A stretch of DNA of 38,840 nt from Labilithrix sp. (GTDB lineage: Bacteria > Myxococcota_A > Polyangia > Polyangiales > Polyangiaceae). A program made the translations under genes and the position numbers. The notes beneath the pieces were generated by a model. The model saw only the letters and a list, made by a program, of their open reading frames with translations, did not search any database and was not told the DNA's origin. The stretch is from contig JAQBQJ010000240.1 of NCBI GenBank assembly GCA_028287065.1, positions 1-38,840 on the forward strand. Direction: 5' to 3'. Shown here one piece after another: positions 28,011 to 37,847 of this stretch (its first letter is position 1; every line of letters starts with the position of its first letter).

Positions 28011-29024
28011 TCACACGACACGAGCTCGTGAAATTCGCTCAGGGTCCCATCTCCAGCGATCCCAGTTCGAGAGCGGGTTCTCGATGCCGCGCACCGCCTC
28101 GACGGCGCGGCGAGCCTTGCGGGGGAAAGCGACGAGACCGCCGTGGCCGAGGCGCGCGGCGAGGTTCATCGCGTCGAACGGAGCGCGAACCTTCACGTCG
28201 TTGTCGAAGTACACGTACACGTCGCGGCGCTTGCGCGCGCGCGGGCTCGTCCCTGGTGCTGCGAGCACGGCGTCGTCGCGCTGGCCCCCTTCGCGCCACG
28301 CCTCGACGCGCGCCGCCCACCGATCGAGCGACGCGCGGTCGTACCCGCTCACGTACAGCTTCTTCTCGCCGTGCAGGCGCGCGTAGACGAAGTCCGACGT
28401 CACGTCCTCGAGATACGGCCACTTTCCTGCGGTATCCGCAACGACGAGCGCGACGTCGTGCTTCCGTAAGACCTTCACGAACGCCGGATCGGCGTACGTC
28501 TCGTGGCGCACCTCGAGCGCGTACCGGATGGGCCGGTCCTCCTTGATGTCGAGATACGCGCCGTACTTGATCCGGCTGTCGTGACGGCTCGCGAGCTCCG
28601 CGGCGGCCGCCGTCGTCCGCGGGAGGATCCCGAAGAAGTCCTCGAGCCGCTGGTTGTCGAACGGCAGCTGCGGCGGGAGCTGCCACAGGATCGGACCGAG
28701 CTTGTCCTCGAGCGCGAGCACTCCCGACGCGAAGAAGTTCGCGAGCGGCGGAGCGCAGTCACGCAGCTTCTTGTTGTGCGTGATGAAGCGTCCCCCCTTC
28801 ACGGAGAAGACGAAGTCGTCGGGTGTCTCGTGGTACCAGCACAGGTAGCTCGACGGCCTTTGCAGCGAGTAGAACGAGCCGTTGATCTCGACGGTCCGCA
28901 TCATGCGGCTCGCGAAGTGGAGCTCGCTGCGCTGCGCGAGCCCCTTCGGGTAGAAGACGCCGCGCCAGGGGCCGTAGCGCCATCCCGAGATCCCGATGCG
29001 TACGTCCGGCGTCTTGGTCGCCAT
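28011..29024 (-). CDS. DUF72 (YecE-like) protein
   Basis: 337-aa DUF72 protein, a TIM-barrel family. It shows the family N-terminus RIGISGWRYGPWRGVFYP, the EINGSFYSLQRP strand, FVFSVKGGRFITH, and the C-terminal YVYFDNDVKVRAPFDAM. A charged insertion (PGTSPRARKRRD, about 262-274) sits before that last motif. The biochemical role of DUF72 is not established. The gene starts 12 nt after topoisomerase IB, with GGAG 7 nt before the ATG, and ends 29 nt before LigD, so it is firmly within the end-joining operon. A DNA-metabolism role follows only from context. Confidence 0.93.
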   Translation of the reverse strand: MATKTPDVRIGISGWRYGPWRGVFYPKGLAQRSELHFASRMMRTVEINGSFYSLQRPSSYLCWYHETPDDFVFSVKGGRFITHNKKLRDCAPPLANFFASGVLALEDKLGPILWQLPPQLPFDNQRLEDFFGILPRTTAAAAELASRHDSRIKYGAYLDIKEDRPIRYALEVRHETYADPAFVKVLRKHDVALVVADTAGKWPYLEDVTSDFVYARLHGEKKLYVSGYDRASLDRWAARVEAWREGGQRDDAVLAAPGTSPRARKRRDVYVYFDNDVKVRAPFDAMNLAARLGHGGLVAFPRKARRAVEAVRGIENPLSNWDRWRWDPERISRARVV

Positions 29025-29036
29025 GTTCCGGCTCCG

Positions 29037-30356
29037 TCAGGCCGCGCGCGAGTGCGGCGGTGCCTCCTCCGCGTCGGCCGCCGGAGGGCTCGGCCTCTTG
29101 CCCGCGAGCCGATCGCGCAGCAGCATCAGGACGGCAGCTTCTTCGGAGGAGAGCGACGGAAGGTTCTCGCGCAGCTCGCGCTCGGCGCGCTGCTGGAGCG
29201 TCTGGACGAGGTGTCCATCGAGATACGCGTCGAAGATCTCGGGGTGCACGTAGCACTTCCGACAGACGCTCGGCGTATTGCCGAGCCGGCTCGAGACGTT
29301 CTTCACGGCAAGGACGATGTTCTTCTTCGCGGCCGCTTTGGTATCGAACGCCGCGAGCGCCTCGAGGGCCTGCGCCGCGAGCACCGTGCCCGCCCAGGTA
29401 CGGAAGTCCTTCGCCGTGAACCCCGCGCCGGAGACCTGGCGCAAGTACTCGTTCACGTCGCTCGACTCGACCGAGTGACGCTGCCCCTCGTCGTCGACGA
29501 ACTGGAACAGGACCTCTCCCGGTAGGTCGTTGCAGCGCTGCACCACGCGCGCGAGCCGGCGATCGTGGACGTTCACCGCGTGCTCCTTGCCGCTCTTGCC
29601 CCGGAAATGGAACTTGATCGTCGAGCCGGAGATGTCGACGTGACGCGTGCGCATCGTCGTGAGCCCGAACGAGCCGTTCTCGCGCGCATACTCCTCGTTG
29701 CCGACGCGAATGAGCGTGATCTCGAGGAGGCGCACGACCGTCGCGAGCACCTTCTCGCGCGTGAGCCCCGGTTTGCCGAGGTCCTCGTCGACCTTCGCGC
29801 GGATCGCCGGGAGCGCCTCGGCGAACTGCATCATGCGCTCGTATTTGGTCTCCTCGCGCACTTCGCGGAACCGCCAGTGGTAGCGGTACTGCTTCCGCCC
29901 GCGTGCATCACGGCCCGTCGCCTGGATGTGGCCGTCGGCATCGGGGCAGATCCACACGTTCGTCCACGCCGGCGGGATGACGAGCGCCTTGATCCGCGCG
30001 AGCACGTCGCGATCGCGGACGACCTTTCCGTCGGGCGACACGAACTTCCAGCCCTTGCCGGCCTTCACGCGGCGGATGCCGGGCCCCGTGTCGTCGACGT
30101 AGCGGCAGTGCGCCGCCTTCGCGCTGAGATGCGGGTCGGTGGGAAGCGCCTTCTTGCGGAGCGGGCGAACGAGCCCCACGGCCTTCGCGATCCGCAGCGT
30201 GGCGCGATCGATGGATCGGGTCGCGCGCCGCTTCACGACGCGGCGCGCAGGCGCTGCCGTCTTCCGGACGCGTCCGCGCGCACGAGCACCGCGCGGTGCC
30301 CGCCGCGAGACGGAACCGCCGAGAGATGCCGCGCCGGACGAGTCCGAGTCGGACAT
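29037..30356 (-). CDS. DNA topoisomerase IB (poxvirus-type)
   Basis: 439-aa type IB topoisomerase, which nicks one strand through a 3'-phosphotyrosine and relaxes supercoils without ATP. A basic low-complexity N-terminal tail (RRAPRGARARGRVRK) precedes the core: IPPAWTNVWI, ATGRDARGRKQYRYH with catalytic Arg, FRGKSGKEH with the catalytic Lys, KDFRTWAGT with the second Arg, and LGNTPSVCRKCYVHP with the nucleophile Tyr. All catalytic positions look present. The C-terminal tail is disordered. The start overlaps the Ku stop (TGATG), so translation is coupled to Ku. Confidence 0.95.
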   Translation of the reverse strand: MSDSDSSGAASLGGSVSRRAPRGARARGRVRKTAAPARRVVKRRATRSIDRATLRIAKAVGLVRPLRKKALPTDPHLSAKAAHCRYVDDTGPGIRRVKAGKGWKFVSPDGKVVRDRDVLARIKALVIPPAWTNVWICPDADGHIQATGRDARGRKQYRYHWRFREVREETKYERMMQFAEALPAIRAKVDEDLGKPGLTREKVLATVVRLLEITLIRVGNEEYARENGSFGLTTMRTRHVDISGSTIKFHFRGKSGKEHAVNVHDRRLARVVQRCNDLPGEVLFQFVDDEGQRHSVESSDVNEYLRQVSGAGFTAKDFRTWAGTVLAAQALEALAAFDTKAAAKKNIVLAVKNVSSRLGNTPSVCRKCYVHPEIFDAYLDGHLVQTLQQRAERELRENLPSLSSEEAAVLMLLRDRLAGKRPSPPAADAEEAPPHSRAA

Positions 30357-31297
30357 CACGCTGCCTCGTGCTTCTTGTGGTTGCGCCGCGCCGTCTTCTT
30401 CGGCCCGGGCTTCTTGTGGTGGCTGTCGTTCGCCGCCTGGTTCTTCCCCTTCGCGGCGACGCTCTTCTTCAAGAGGTCGAGGAGATCCACGACGTCGTTC
30501 GCGACCTCGCCGCGCATCTTGCCCGCCTTGCCCTTCACGGTGCCGGTCTTGGCCTTCTCCTCGATCATCTTCATGACGTCGGCGTAGAAGCGGTCGCGGT
30601 ACTTCGCCGGCTCCCAGTCCGCCATCATCCCCTCGATGAGCTGCTCGGCCATCGCAAGCTCTCGCTGGCCGATCGACGCGTCGCGGCCGGGCAGCTGCAT
30701 GTCCTTCGGCTTGCGGAGCTCGTGTCCGTAGCGGAGCACTTCGAGCATGATCGCGTCGCCGACGGGCATGAGCGCGCACAAGTGCTCGCGCGTGCGGAGC
30801 ACGAACGTCGCGATCGCCACCGCGTTCTTCTTCTTCAGTGCTTCGCGGAGAAGCACGTAGGCCTTCTGCGCGCGCTTCTGCGGGACGACGTAATACGGCG
30901 TTTCGAAGAACGCGGGGTCGATCTGATCGACCGGGACGAAGTCCTGGATGTCGATCGTCTGCGTCGCCTTGACGTTCGCTTTCTTAAGATCTTCGGGCTC
31001 GAGGATCACGAAGTTCTCGGGCTCGTACTCGTAGCCCTTCACGATGTCCTTCCACTCGACCGGCTTTCCCGTCGTGGAGTTCAGACGCTCGTAGCGGATC
31101 GGCGAGTGGTCATGCTTGTCGAGCTGACGGAAGCGGATCTCCTCGGCGCGACGCTCTGCGGGGTAGAGCGTGACGGGGATCTGGAGCAGACCGAAGCTGA
31201 TCGAGCCCGACCAGATGCCACGGCCCGGCGCGGTGCTCTCCGCGTCGTCGTTTTCCGTGGAAGTCTCGGCCTTCTTCGCGTGTGCCGTGCGTGCCAT
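30356..31297 (-). CDS. ku: Ku DNA end-binding protein
   Basis: 313-aa bacterial Ku, which forms a homodimeric ring on double-strand DNA ends and recruits LigD. Family motifs: IWSGSISFGLLQIPVTLYPA, RFRQLDKHDHSPIRYER, EDLKKANVKATQTIDIQDFV, YYVVPQKRAQKAYVLLREAL and the C-terminal Lys-rich tail (HHKKPGPKKTARRNHKKHE) known to extend DNA binding in some Ku proteins. Start ATG 31297 is preferred; a GTG at 31306 is possible. It is the first gene of the operon. No strong ribosome site is visible. Confidence 0.95.
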   Translation of the reverse strand: MARTAHAKKAETSTENDDAESTAPGRGIWSGSISFGLLQIPVTLYPAERRAEEIRFRQLDKHDHSPIRYERLNSTTGKPVEWKDIVKGYEYEPENFVILEPEDLKKANVKATQTIDIQDFVPVDQIDPAFFETPYYVVPQKRAQKAYVLLREALKKKNAVAIATFVLRTREHLCALMPVGDAIMLEVLRYGHELRKPKDMQLPGRDASIGQRELAMAEQLIEGMMADWEPAKYRDRFYADVMKMIEEKAKTGTVKGKAGKMRGEVANDVVDLLDLLKKSVAAKGKNQAANDSHHKKPGPKKTARRNHKKHEAA

Positions 31298-31477
31298 GCA
31301 GCCCACGAAGCAGGTCGCGTTCCATGGTGCTGCACGCCGTCAAATGCACGGCGCGCGTGAATTCACGTGCTCGAGCTCACGATCGCTCGCGCGCGCTCAT
31401 CCACGCGACTCCATGTGACACCGCGCCACGATCGCCCGAGCAATCGCGACCGATCGGAAGAGCGCGTCCGTACGCGT
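31298..31477. promoter_or_regulatory. Ku upstream region with 12-bp palindrome
   Basis: 180 bp between the end of the pseudokinase gene and the start of Ku. It holds the perfect palindrome CGTGAATTCACG (31357-31368) and a short hairpin GCCGT-N7-ACGGC just downstream. TTGACG occurs on the minus strand inside that hairpin, but I see no matching -10. Confidence 0.3.
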
Positions 31478-33055
31478 TCAATACGTCGTCGTGAAGAAAT
31501 CCATCTTCGCGTTCGGCGGCCAGCCGAGCGCGCGCACGTGGCGGTCGACGCACGAGGCGACGGCCGGGTTCGGCGGGGTCGGGTAGACGCTGACGCCGAC
31601 CGCGCGACCGTTCTGCACGGCGACACGGACCATCACCTTCATGCTGTCCGGCGCTCCGCAGCCGCTGATGAACGATGCATTGCGCATGGGAGCGCCGAGC
31701 TGCGCGTCGGTGAGATCGGGTCCGCCCTTCGGGCCGCCCATGCTGATCTCCTGGTTGTTCGCGTTGAGCGCGGCCTCGTAGGTGCCGCCGCCGTGATAGC
31801 CGCCGCCACCGCCGCCGCCGCCGGCGCCACCCTTGCCGCCGGTCGCCGCCTTCTTCCCGCCCTTGAGCGAGCCTCCGCCGGAGAGGTCGACCGCGTTGGG
31901 ATCGTCGGACAGATCGCCGCCGTCCTTGCGTTCGCCGACCTTCTTCATGACGAAGAGACCGCCGCCGACCACGAGCGCGACGGCGAGGACGCCGCCGATG
32001 ATGAACTTCGCGGCGCCGGCCTTCTTCTCGAGGCTCTCGACCTTCGCGACGTCCTTCTTCTCCTGCGCGATGTTGCGGTGCATGCCCGCGTGCTGCGCGA
32101 ACGGAGAGAACTCGTCCCACTCGTTGATCTTCTGCGCGACGCCGGTGAGCTCGTCGCGGAGGATGTCCTCGCCGACGAACTGGTTCGACGCGATCTGCTG
32201 CAGGAGCTCGACGGCGCTGAACGGACCGTGGTCCATCCGGTCCTTGTTCACGACGTAACGCGGGCGCGTGTCGGCCTCGAGACGCGCCTTGAGGTTCGCG
32301 AGGTGTCGCGTGGGGTCGCGCGTGGGCCGTGCGTCGGGGATGTTGGGGCCGGGGCCGTGGCCGACGATCTGGGGCATCTGCGGCGACGAGATCGGTCCCG
32401 ACGGCGGCGGCGCGATCGAGAACTGCACGTCGATCGGCGGCAGCAGCGACATGCGGATGTCGACGGGCTGGCCGTTCGCCTGATCCATGCCCGAGACGTC
32501 GGCGTCGGGCGGCGGGATGCTCTTCATCGGCGCGAGGTGGTGCATCGCGTTCGCGAGCGCGCCGAGGTCGTCCGGACGATGCGCCGGATCGGCGACGAGC
32601 GCCTTGCCGAGCAGCATCTCGAGGGATTCGGGGAGGCTCGGATCGACGTCACGCGGACGGCGCATGCCGGGGCCGACGGCGGTGCCGGTGACCGCCTCGT
32701 AGAGCATCGCGCCGATCGCGAAGACGCTCGCGCGCGCATTGCCGGGCGCGGTTGCCTTTACGAGCTCGGGCGCGAGCGCGGCGCGATCGCGTGGAGCCGT
32801 AGGAGGTACGGCGAGGGCCGGGTGGATGCGCATCAAGCCGTCGGGACCGCTCGCGATCGCGGACGGGTGGACGTAGAGCATCTCCCCCTTGTCGTGTCGG
32901 GCCTTCAGGTCGACACAGACGGGAACGAGGACGGCGATCGCGTCGTCGAGCGACAGCCGGCGGTTCTCCGCGCGGCGCGCCTCGAGGATGGAACGGAACG
33001 TTTTCGAGGACGGCGCGCTGTACGCGCCTGCTGCGGAAGCAGCGACTGCAGACAT
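31478..33055 (-). CDS. Pseudokinase-GYF2-transmembrane-TonB/AgmX-like protein
   Basis: 525-aa membrane protein. Residues about 15-175 look like the C-lobe of a protein kinase (LAPELV for APE, ASVFAIGAMLYEAVTG for helix F, DPAHRPDDL), but no Gly loop, ATP Lys, HRD or DFG is present, so it is a pseudokinase. Residues 264-320 fit a GYF_2 domain (YVVNKDRMDHGPFSAVELL). One transmembrane helix (351-370) follows, then a Gly-rich linker (392-424). The C-terminal 100 residues (RVAVQNGRAVGVSVYP, CVDRHVRALGWPP) resemble the AgmX/TonB-C type periplasmic domain. The topology would be N-terminus in the cytoplasm. Its architecture recalls gliding-motility or envelope proteins; its function is unknown. Promoter TTGAGC-N18-TAACTT ends 8 nt before the ATG. 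Confidence 0.85.
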   Translation of the reverse strand: MSAVAASAAGAYSAPSSKTFRSILEARRAENRRLSLDDAIAVLVPVCVDLKARHDKGEMLYVHPSAIASGPDGLMRIHPALAVPPTAPRDRAALAPELVKATAPGNARASVFAIGAMLYEAVTGTAVGPGMRRPRDVDPSLPESLEMLLGKALVADPAHRPDDLGALANAMHHLAPMKSIPPPDADVSGMDQANGQPVDIRMSLLPPIDVQFSIAPPPSGPISSPQMPQIVGHGPGPNIPDARPTRDPTRHLANLKARLEADTRPRYVVNKDRMDHGPFSAVELLQQIASNQFVGEDILRDELTGVAQKINEWDEFSPFAQHAGMHRNIAQEKKDVAKVESLEKKAGAAKFIIGGVLAVALVVGGGLFVMKKVGERKDGGDLSDDPNAVDLSGGGSLKGGKKAATGGKGGAGGGGGGGGYHGGGTYEAALNANNQEISMGGPKGGPDLTDAQLGAPMRNASFISGCGAPDSMKVMVRVAVQNGRAVGVSVYPTPPNPAVASCVDRHVRALGWPPNAKMDFFTTTY

Positions 33056-33063
33056 GGAATCAA

Positions 33064-33093
33064 AGTTACCCGAGGACGAACGGCGCGCTCAAT
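33064..33093 (-). promoter_or_regulatory. Promoter of pseudokinase gene, probably leaderless
   Basis: On the minus strand TTGAGC (33088-33093), 18-nt spacer, TAACTT (33064-33069), then 8 nt to ATG. No Shine-Dalgarno fits in the gap, so the mRNA would start at or within 2 nt of the start codon. Confidence 0.6.
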
Positions 33094-33183
33094 AGAAGCG
33101 CGTCAGAACGGGAGCCCGCCGTTACCGCGAGCTTCGATCCACGGGAAAAATCCAATGTAGGTGGTGCGGCGCCCGCCACACTT

Positions 33184-35586
<2,403 letters not shown>

Positions 35587-35592
35587 TCGGGG

Positions 35593-36039
35593 CTACCTTA
35601 TAAACGAGTCGACCGCGCGACGCACGGGTCCAAGCTCGTCGGTTTGACGGCGAATCGCGCCTTCGGCGGCGCGATCGAGGCGGGTGACGGCGGCGACGGC
35701 GTCGTCTCCGTGGGGATCGGTGCCGCACGGCTGGACGAGCTCGCGGCGCTTCGCGTCGTCCCATTCGGGGCTCCGCGCCGCGCGATAGCGCTTCTCGGCC
35801 TCGTCGCGGTCGGTCGCGGCAGCGGCTGCAGCGACTCCGCGATCGACGGCGACCGCCAGCGTGCGGACACCCGAAGCGCATGCCGGAGCTACGGCGACGC
35901 TCGCGGGCGTCGGCGCGCCGGGCGCCGGCTCCGCGAGGACGGAGCGCGCGATCTGCACGGTGCTCGAGATCACGAACGCGGCAGCGACCACGACGAACGC
36001 TGCGTAGACCGCGCTCGTGATACGCTTGGGAGAAGGCAC
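35593..36039 (-). CDS. Small membrane-anchored protein of unknown function
   Basis: 148-aa protein with an N-terminal hydrophobic segment (VYAAFVVVAAAFVISSTV) that is a signal anchor or signal peptide. The exported part is Ala-rich and helical with two Cys (VAPACASG and VQPCGTDP), possibly a disulfide. No family recognised. The GTG start at 36039 is chosen because a strong promoter ends 6 nt upstream and the upstream in-frame extension has no protein character. Its TAG lies 6 nt before the helicase ATG, so both are co-transcribed. Confidence 0.72.
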   Translation of the reverse strand: MPSPKRITSAVYAAFVVVAAAFVISSTVQIARSVLAEPAPGAPTPASVAVAPACASGVRTLAVAVDRGVAAAAAATDRDEAEKRYRAARSPEWDDAKRRELVQPCGTDPHGDDAVAAVTRLDRAAEGAIRRQTDELGPVRRAVDSFIR

Positions 36040-36045
36040 GCGAGG

Positions 36046-36075
36046 GGTGTAGCGCCCGCCCGCCGCATGCGTCAA
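36046..36075 (-). promoter_or_regulatory. Promoter of small membrane protein/helicase operon, probably leaderless
   Basis: On the minus strand TTGACG (36070-36075), 18-nt spacer, TACACC (36046-36051), then 6 nt to GTG 36039. This places the transcription start at the start codon. The spacer lies in the 46-bp gap to the divergent SDR gene. Confidence 0.65.
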
Positions 36076-36085
36076 TCTCGCCGGC

Positions 36086-36679
36086 ATGATCGGCACTTCC
36101 AGGAGCCTCGACGGCAAGACGGCGATCGTGACCGGAGGCGGCAGCGTCGTCGGTCGCGCCGTGGCGCTCGCGCTCGCCGCGCGTGGCGTGAACATCGTGG
36201 TCACGGGGCGTGACGAGAAAGCACTTGGCGAGACCGTCGGCGAGGTCGTGCACGGCGGCGGTAAGGCACGTCACGTCGCTGGCGACCTCGGCGACGCGTC
36301 GCACCTGAGCAACGTCCTCGCGCGCGCCACCGAAGTGTTCGGAGCGCCCTCGATCGTGGTCGCCGCCGATGACGCGAGCGTGGAACAGTCGTTGAAGTTC
36401 TTCGGTTCACGCCTGGTCGAGCCGGGCTCGCTGCTCGCCGTCGTCGCGGTCGACGCGCACGACGACGACCGCGTTCTCTCGATGTCGCGTGCGCTGGCGC
36501 GCGACGTCGCCGCGAAGAGAACGACGTGCAACGCGATCGCGATCGATCGCACCGCGGTCGACGACGGCGCGGAGGATGCAGCCGAGCTGGCGGTGTTCTT
36601 GTGCTCGCGCACGGGCGCGCGGATCACGGGTCAGGTGATCGCGGTTGGGCATGAGGTTCGCACCCGCACGCGGGCATGA
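36086..36679 (+). CDS. Degenerate short-chain dehydrogenase/reductase-like protein
   Basis: 197-aa protein with a well-kept Rossmann start (KTAIVTGGGSVVGRAVALALAARG, the TGxxxGxG motif as TGGGSVVG) and GDLGDASHL for the adenine site. The middle is shortened: the NNAG stretch reads VVAADDA, and the catalytic Ser and Tyr-x3-Lys are missing (VVAVDAHDDDRVLSMSRALA). A Rossmann end (GARITGQVIAVGHE) is present. It is about 50 residues shorter than a usual SDR. NAD(P) may still bind, but dehydrogenase chemistry is unlikely. Its stop overlaps the alcohol dehydrogenase start by 4 nt (ATGA). It could act as a partner or regulatory subunit of that enzyme; this is inference. Confidence 0.82.
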   Translation: MIGTSRSLDGKTAIVTGGGSVVGRAVALALAARGVNIVVTGRDEKALGETVGEVVHGGGKARHVAGDLGDASHLSNVLARATEVFGAPSIVVAADDASVEQSLKFFGSRLVEPGSLLAVVAVDAHDDDRVLSMSRALARDVAAKRTTCNAIAIDRTAVDDGAEDAAELAVFLCSRTGARITGQVIAVGHEVRTRTRA

Positions 36680-37833
36680 GAGCAGCCGTCTTCCACCGTC
36701 CCAAGAAAGTCACCACCGATACCGTCCCGGATCCGAAGCTGGAAAACGCGACGGACTGTCTGTTGAAGGTCACGTCGACCGCGATCTGCGGTTCGGACCT
36801 CCACATCTACAACGGGCTCTTTCCGCAGCCGCGTCCCCTCGTCCTCGGTCACGAGTTCATGGGGATCGTCGAGGAGGTCGGGCCCGAGGTGAAGAACCTG
36901 AAACGCGGCGATCGCGTCGTGGTTCCGTTCCCGATCGCGTGCGGCAGCTGCTTCTTCTGTTCGAACAAGCAGCACACGCACTGCGAGAATTCGAACAAGA
37001 AGAACTACGGCCCGGACGGCGGGATCCTCACGCAGAAGGGCGCCGGGCTGTTCGGATACACGGATCTCTACGGCGGCTACCAGGGCGGTCAGGCCGAGTA
37101 CGTGCGCGTCCCGTACGCGGACGTCGGGCCGCGCAAGGTCCCGGACAACCTCACCGACGAGCAGGTCCTCTTCCTGACGGACATCTTCCCGACGGGATAC
37201 ACCGCCATCGACTGGGCACAGTTGAAGGGCGGCGAGACCGTCGCGGTGTTCGGGTGCGGGCCCGTCGGCATCATGGCCATGAAGAGCGCCTGGCTGAAGG
37301 GCGCGGGTCGCGTGATCGGGCTCGACATCGAGGGCTATCGCCTCGAGCGCGCGCGCGGCGCGGGCAAGGCCGAGGTCATCGACATGGCGAAGGGCGACTA
37401 CGTCGAGCAGCTCCGCGCGATGACCGGCGGACGCGGCCCCGACGTCTGCGTCGACGCCGTCGGCATGGAGGCGCATCACGGCCTGCTCGAGAAGGCGTCG
37501 AACCTCGTCCACGCCCAGGTAGGCACGATCAACGCGTTCCGCGACTGCCTCAACGCCGTCCGTCGCGGCGGCGTGATCCCGGTCGTCGGCGTGTACGGCC
37601 TGCCGTACGACAACTTCCCGTGGGGTCAGATGTTCGAGAAGGGCGTGCGCGTCCAGCTCGGTCAGGCGCCCGTGCACGCGTACATCGACGAGCTCGTCAC
37701 TGCCGTCTCCGAGGGCAAGGTGAAGCTCGACGACGTCATCAGCCACCGAGTCCCGCTCGAGAAGGCAGGCGACGCGTACGAGGTGTTCAACACGAAGAAG
37801 GACGGTTGCGTGAAGGTCGTACTCAAGCCCTGA
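36676..37833 (+). CDS. Zinc-dependent alcohol dehydrogenase (formaldehyde-dehydrogenase-like)
   Basis: 385-aa MDR-family dehydrogenase. Catalytic zinc ligands: Cys38 in ICGSDLH, His59-Glu60 in GHEF and Asp169 in LTDIFPTGY. Structural zinc: Cys89, Cys92, Cys95, Cys103. Nucleotide loop: GCGPVG (193-198), with Asp217 after the second strand favouring NAD. The segment LYGGYQGGQAEYVRVPYADVGPRKVP is typical of glutathione-independent formaldehyde dehydrogenase and related alcohol dehydrogenases. It oxidises an alcohol or aldehyde; the true substrate is not evident. It overlaps the degenerate SDR by 4 nt and is followed 14 nt later by an intact SDR. Confidence 0.94.
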   Translation: MRAAVFHRPKKVTTDTVPDPKLENATDCLLKVTSTAICGSDLHIYNGLFPQPRPLVLGHEFMGIVEEVGPEVKNLKRGDRVVVPFPIACGSCFFCSNKQHTHCENSNKKNYGPDGGILTQKGAGLFGYTDLYGGYQGGQAEYVRVPYADVGPRKVPDNLTDEQVLFLTDIFPTGYTAIDWAQLKGGETVAVFGCGPVGIMAMKSAWLKGAGRVIGLDIEGYRLERARGAGKAEVIDMAKGDYVEQLRAMTGGRGPDVCVDAVGMEAHHGLLEKASNLVHAQVGTINAFRDCLNAVRRGGVIPVVGVYGLPYDNFPWGQMFEKGVRVQLGQAPVHAYIDELVTAVSEGKVKLDDVISHRVPLEKAGDAYEVFNTKKDGCVKVVLKP

Positions 37834-37847
37834 AAGGGCCATGAAAC

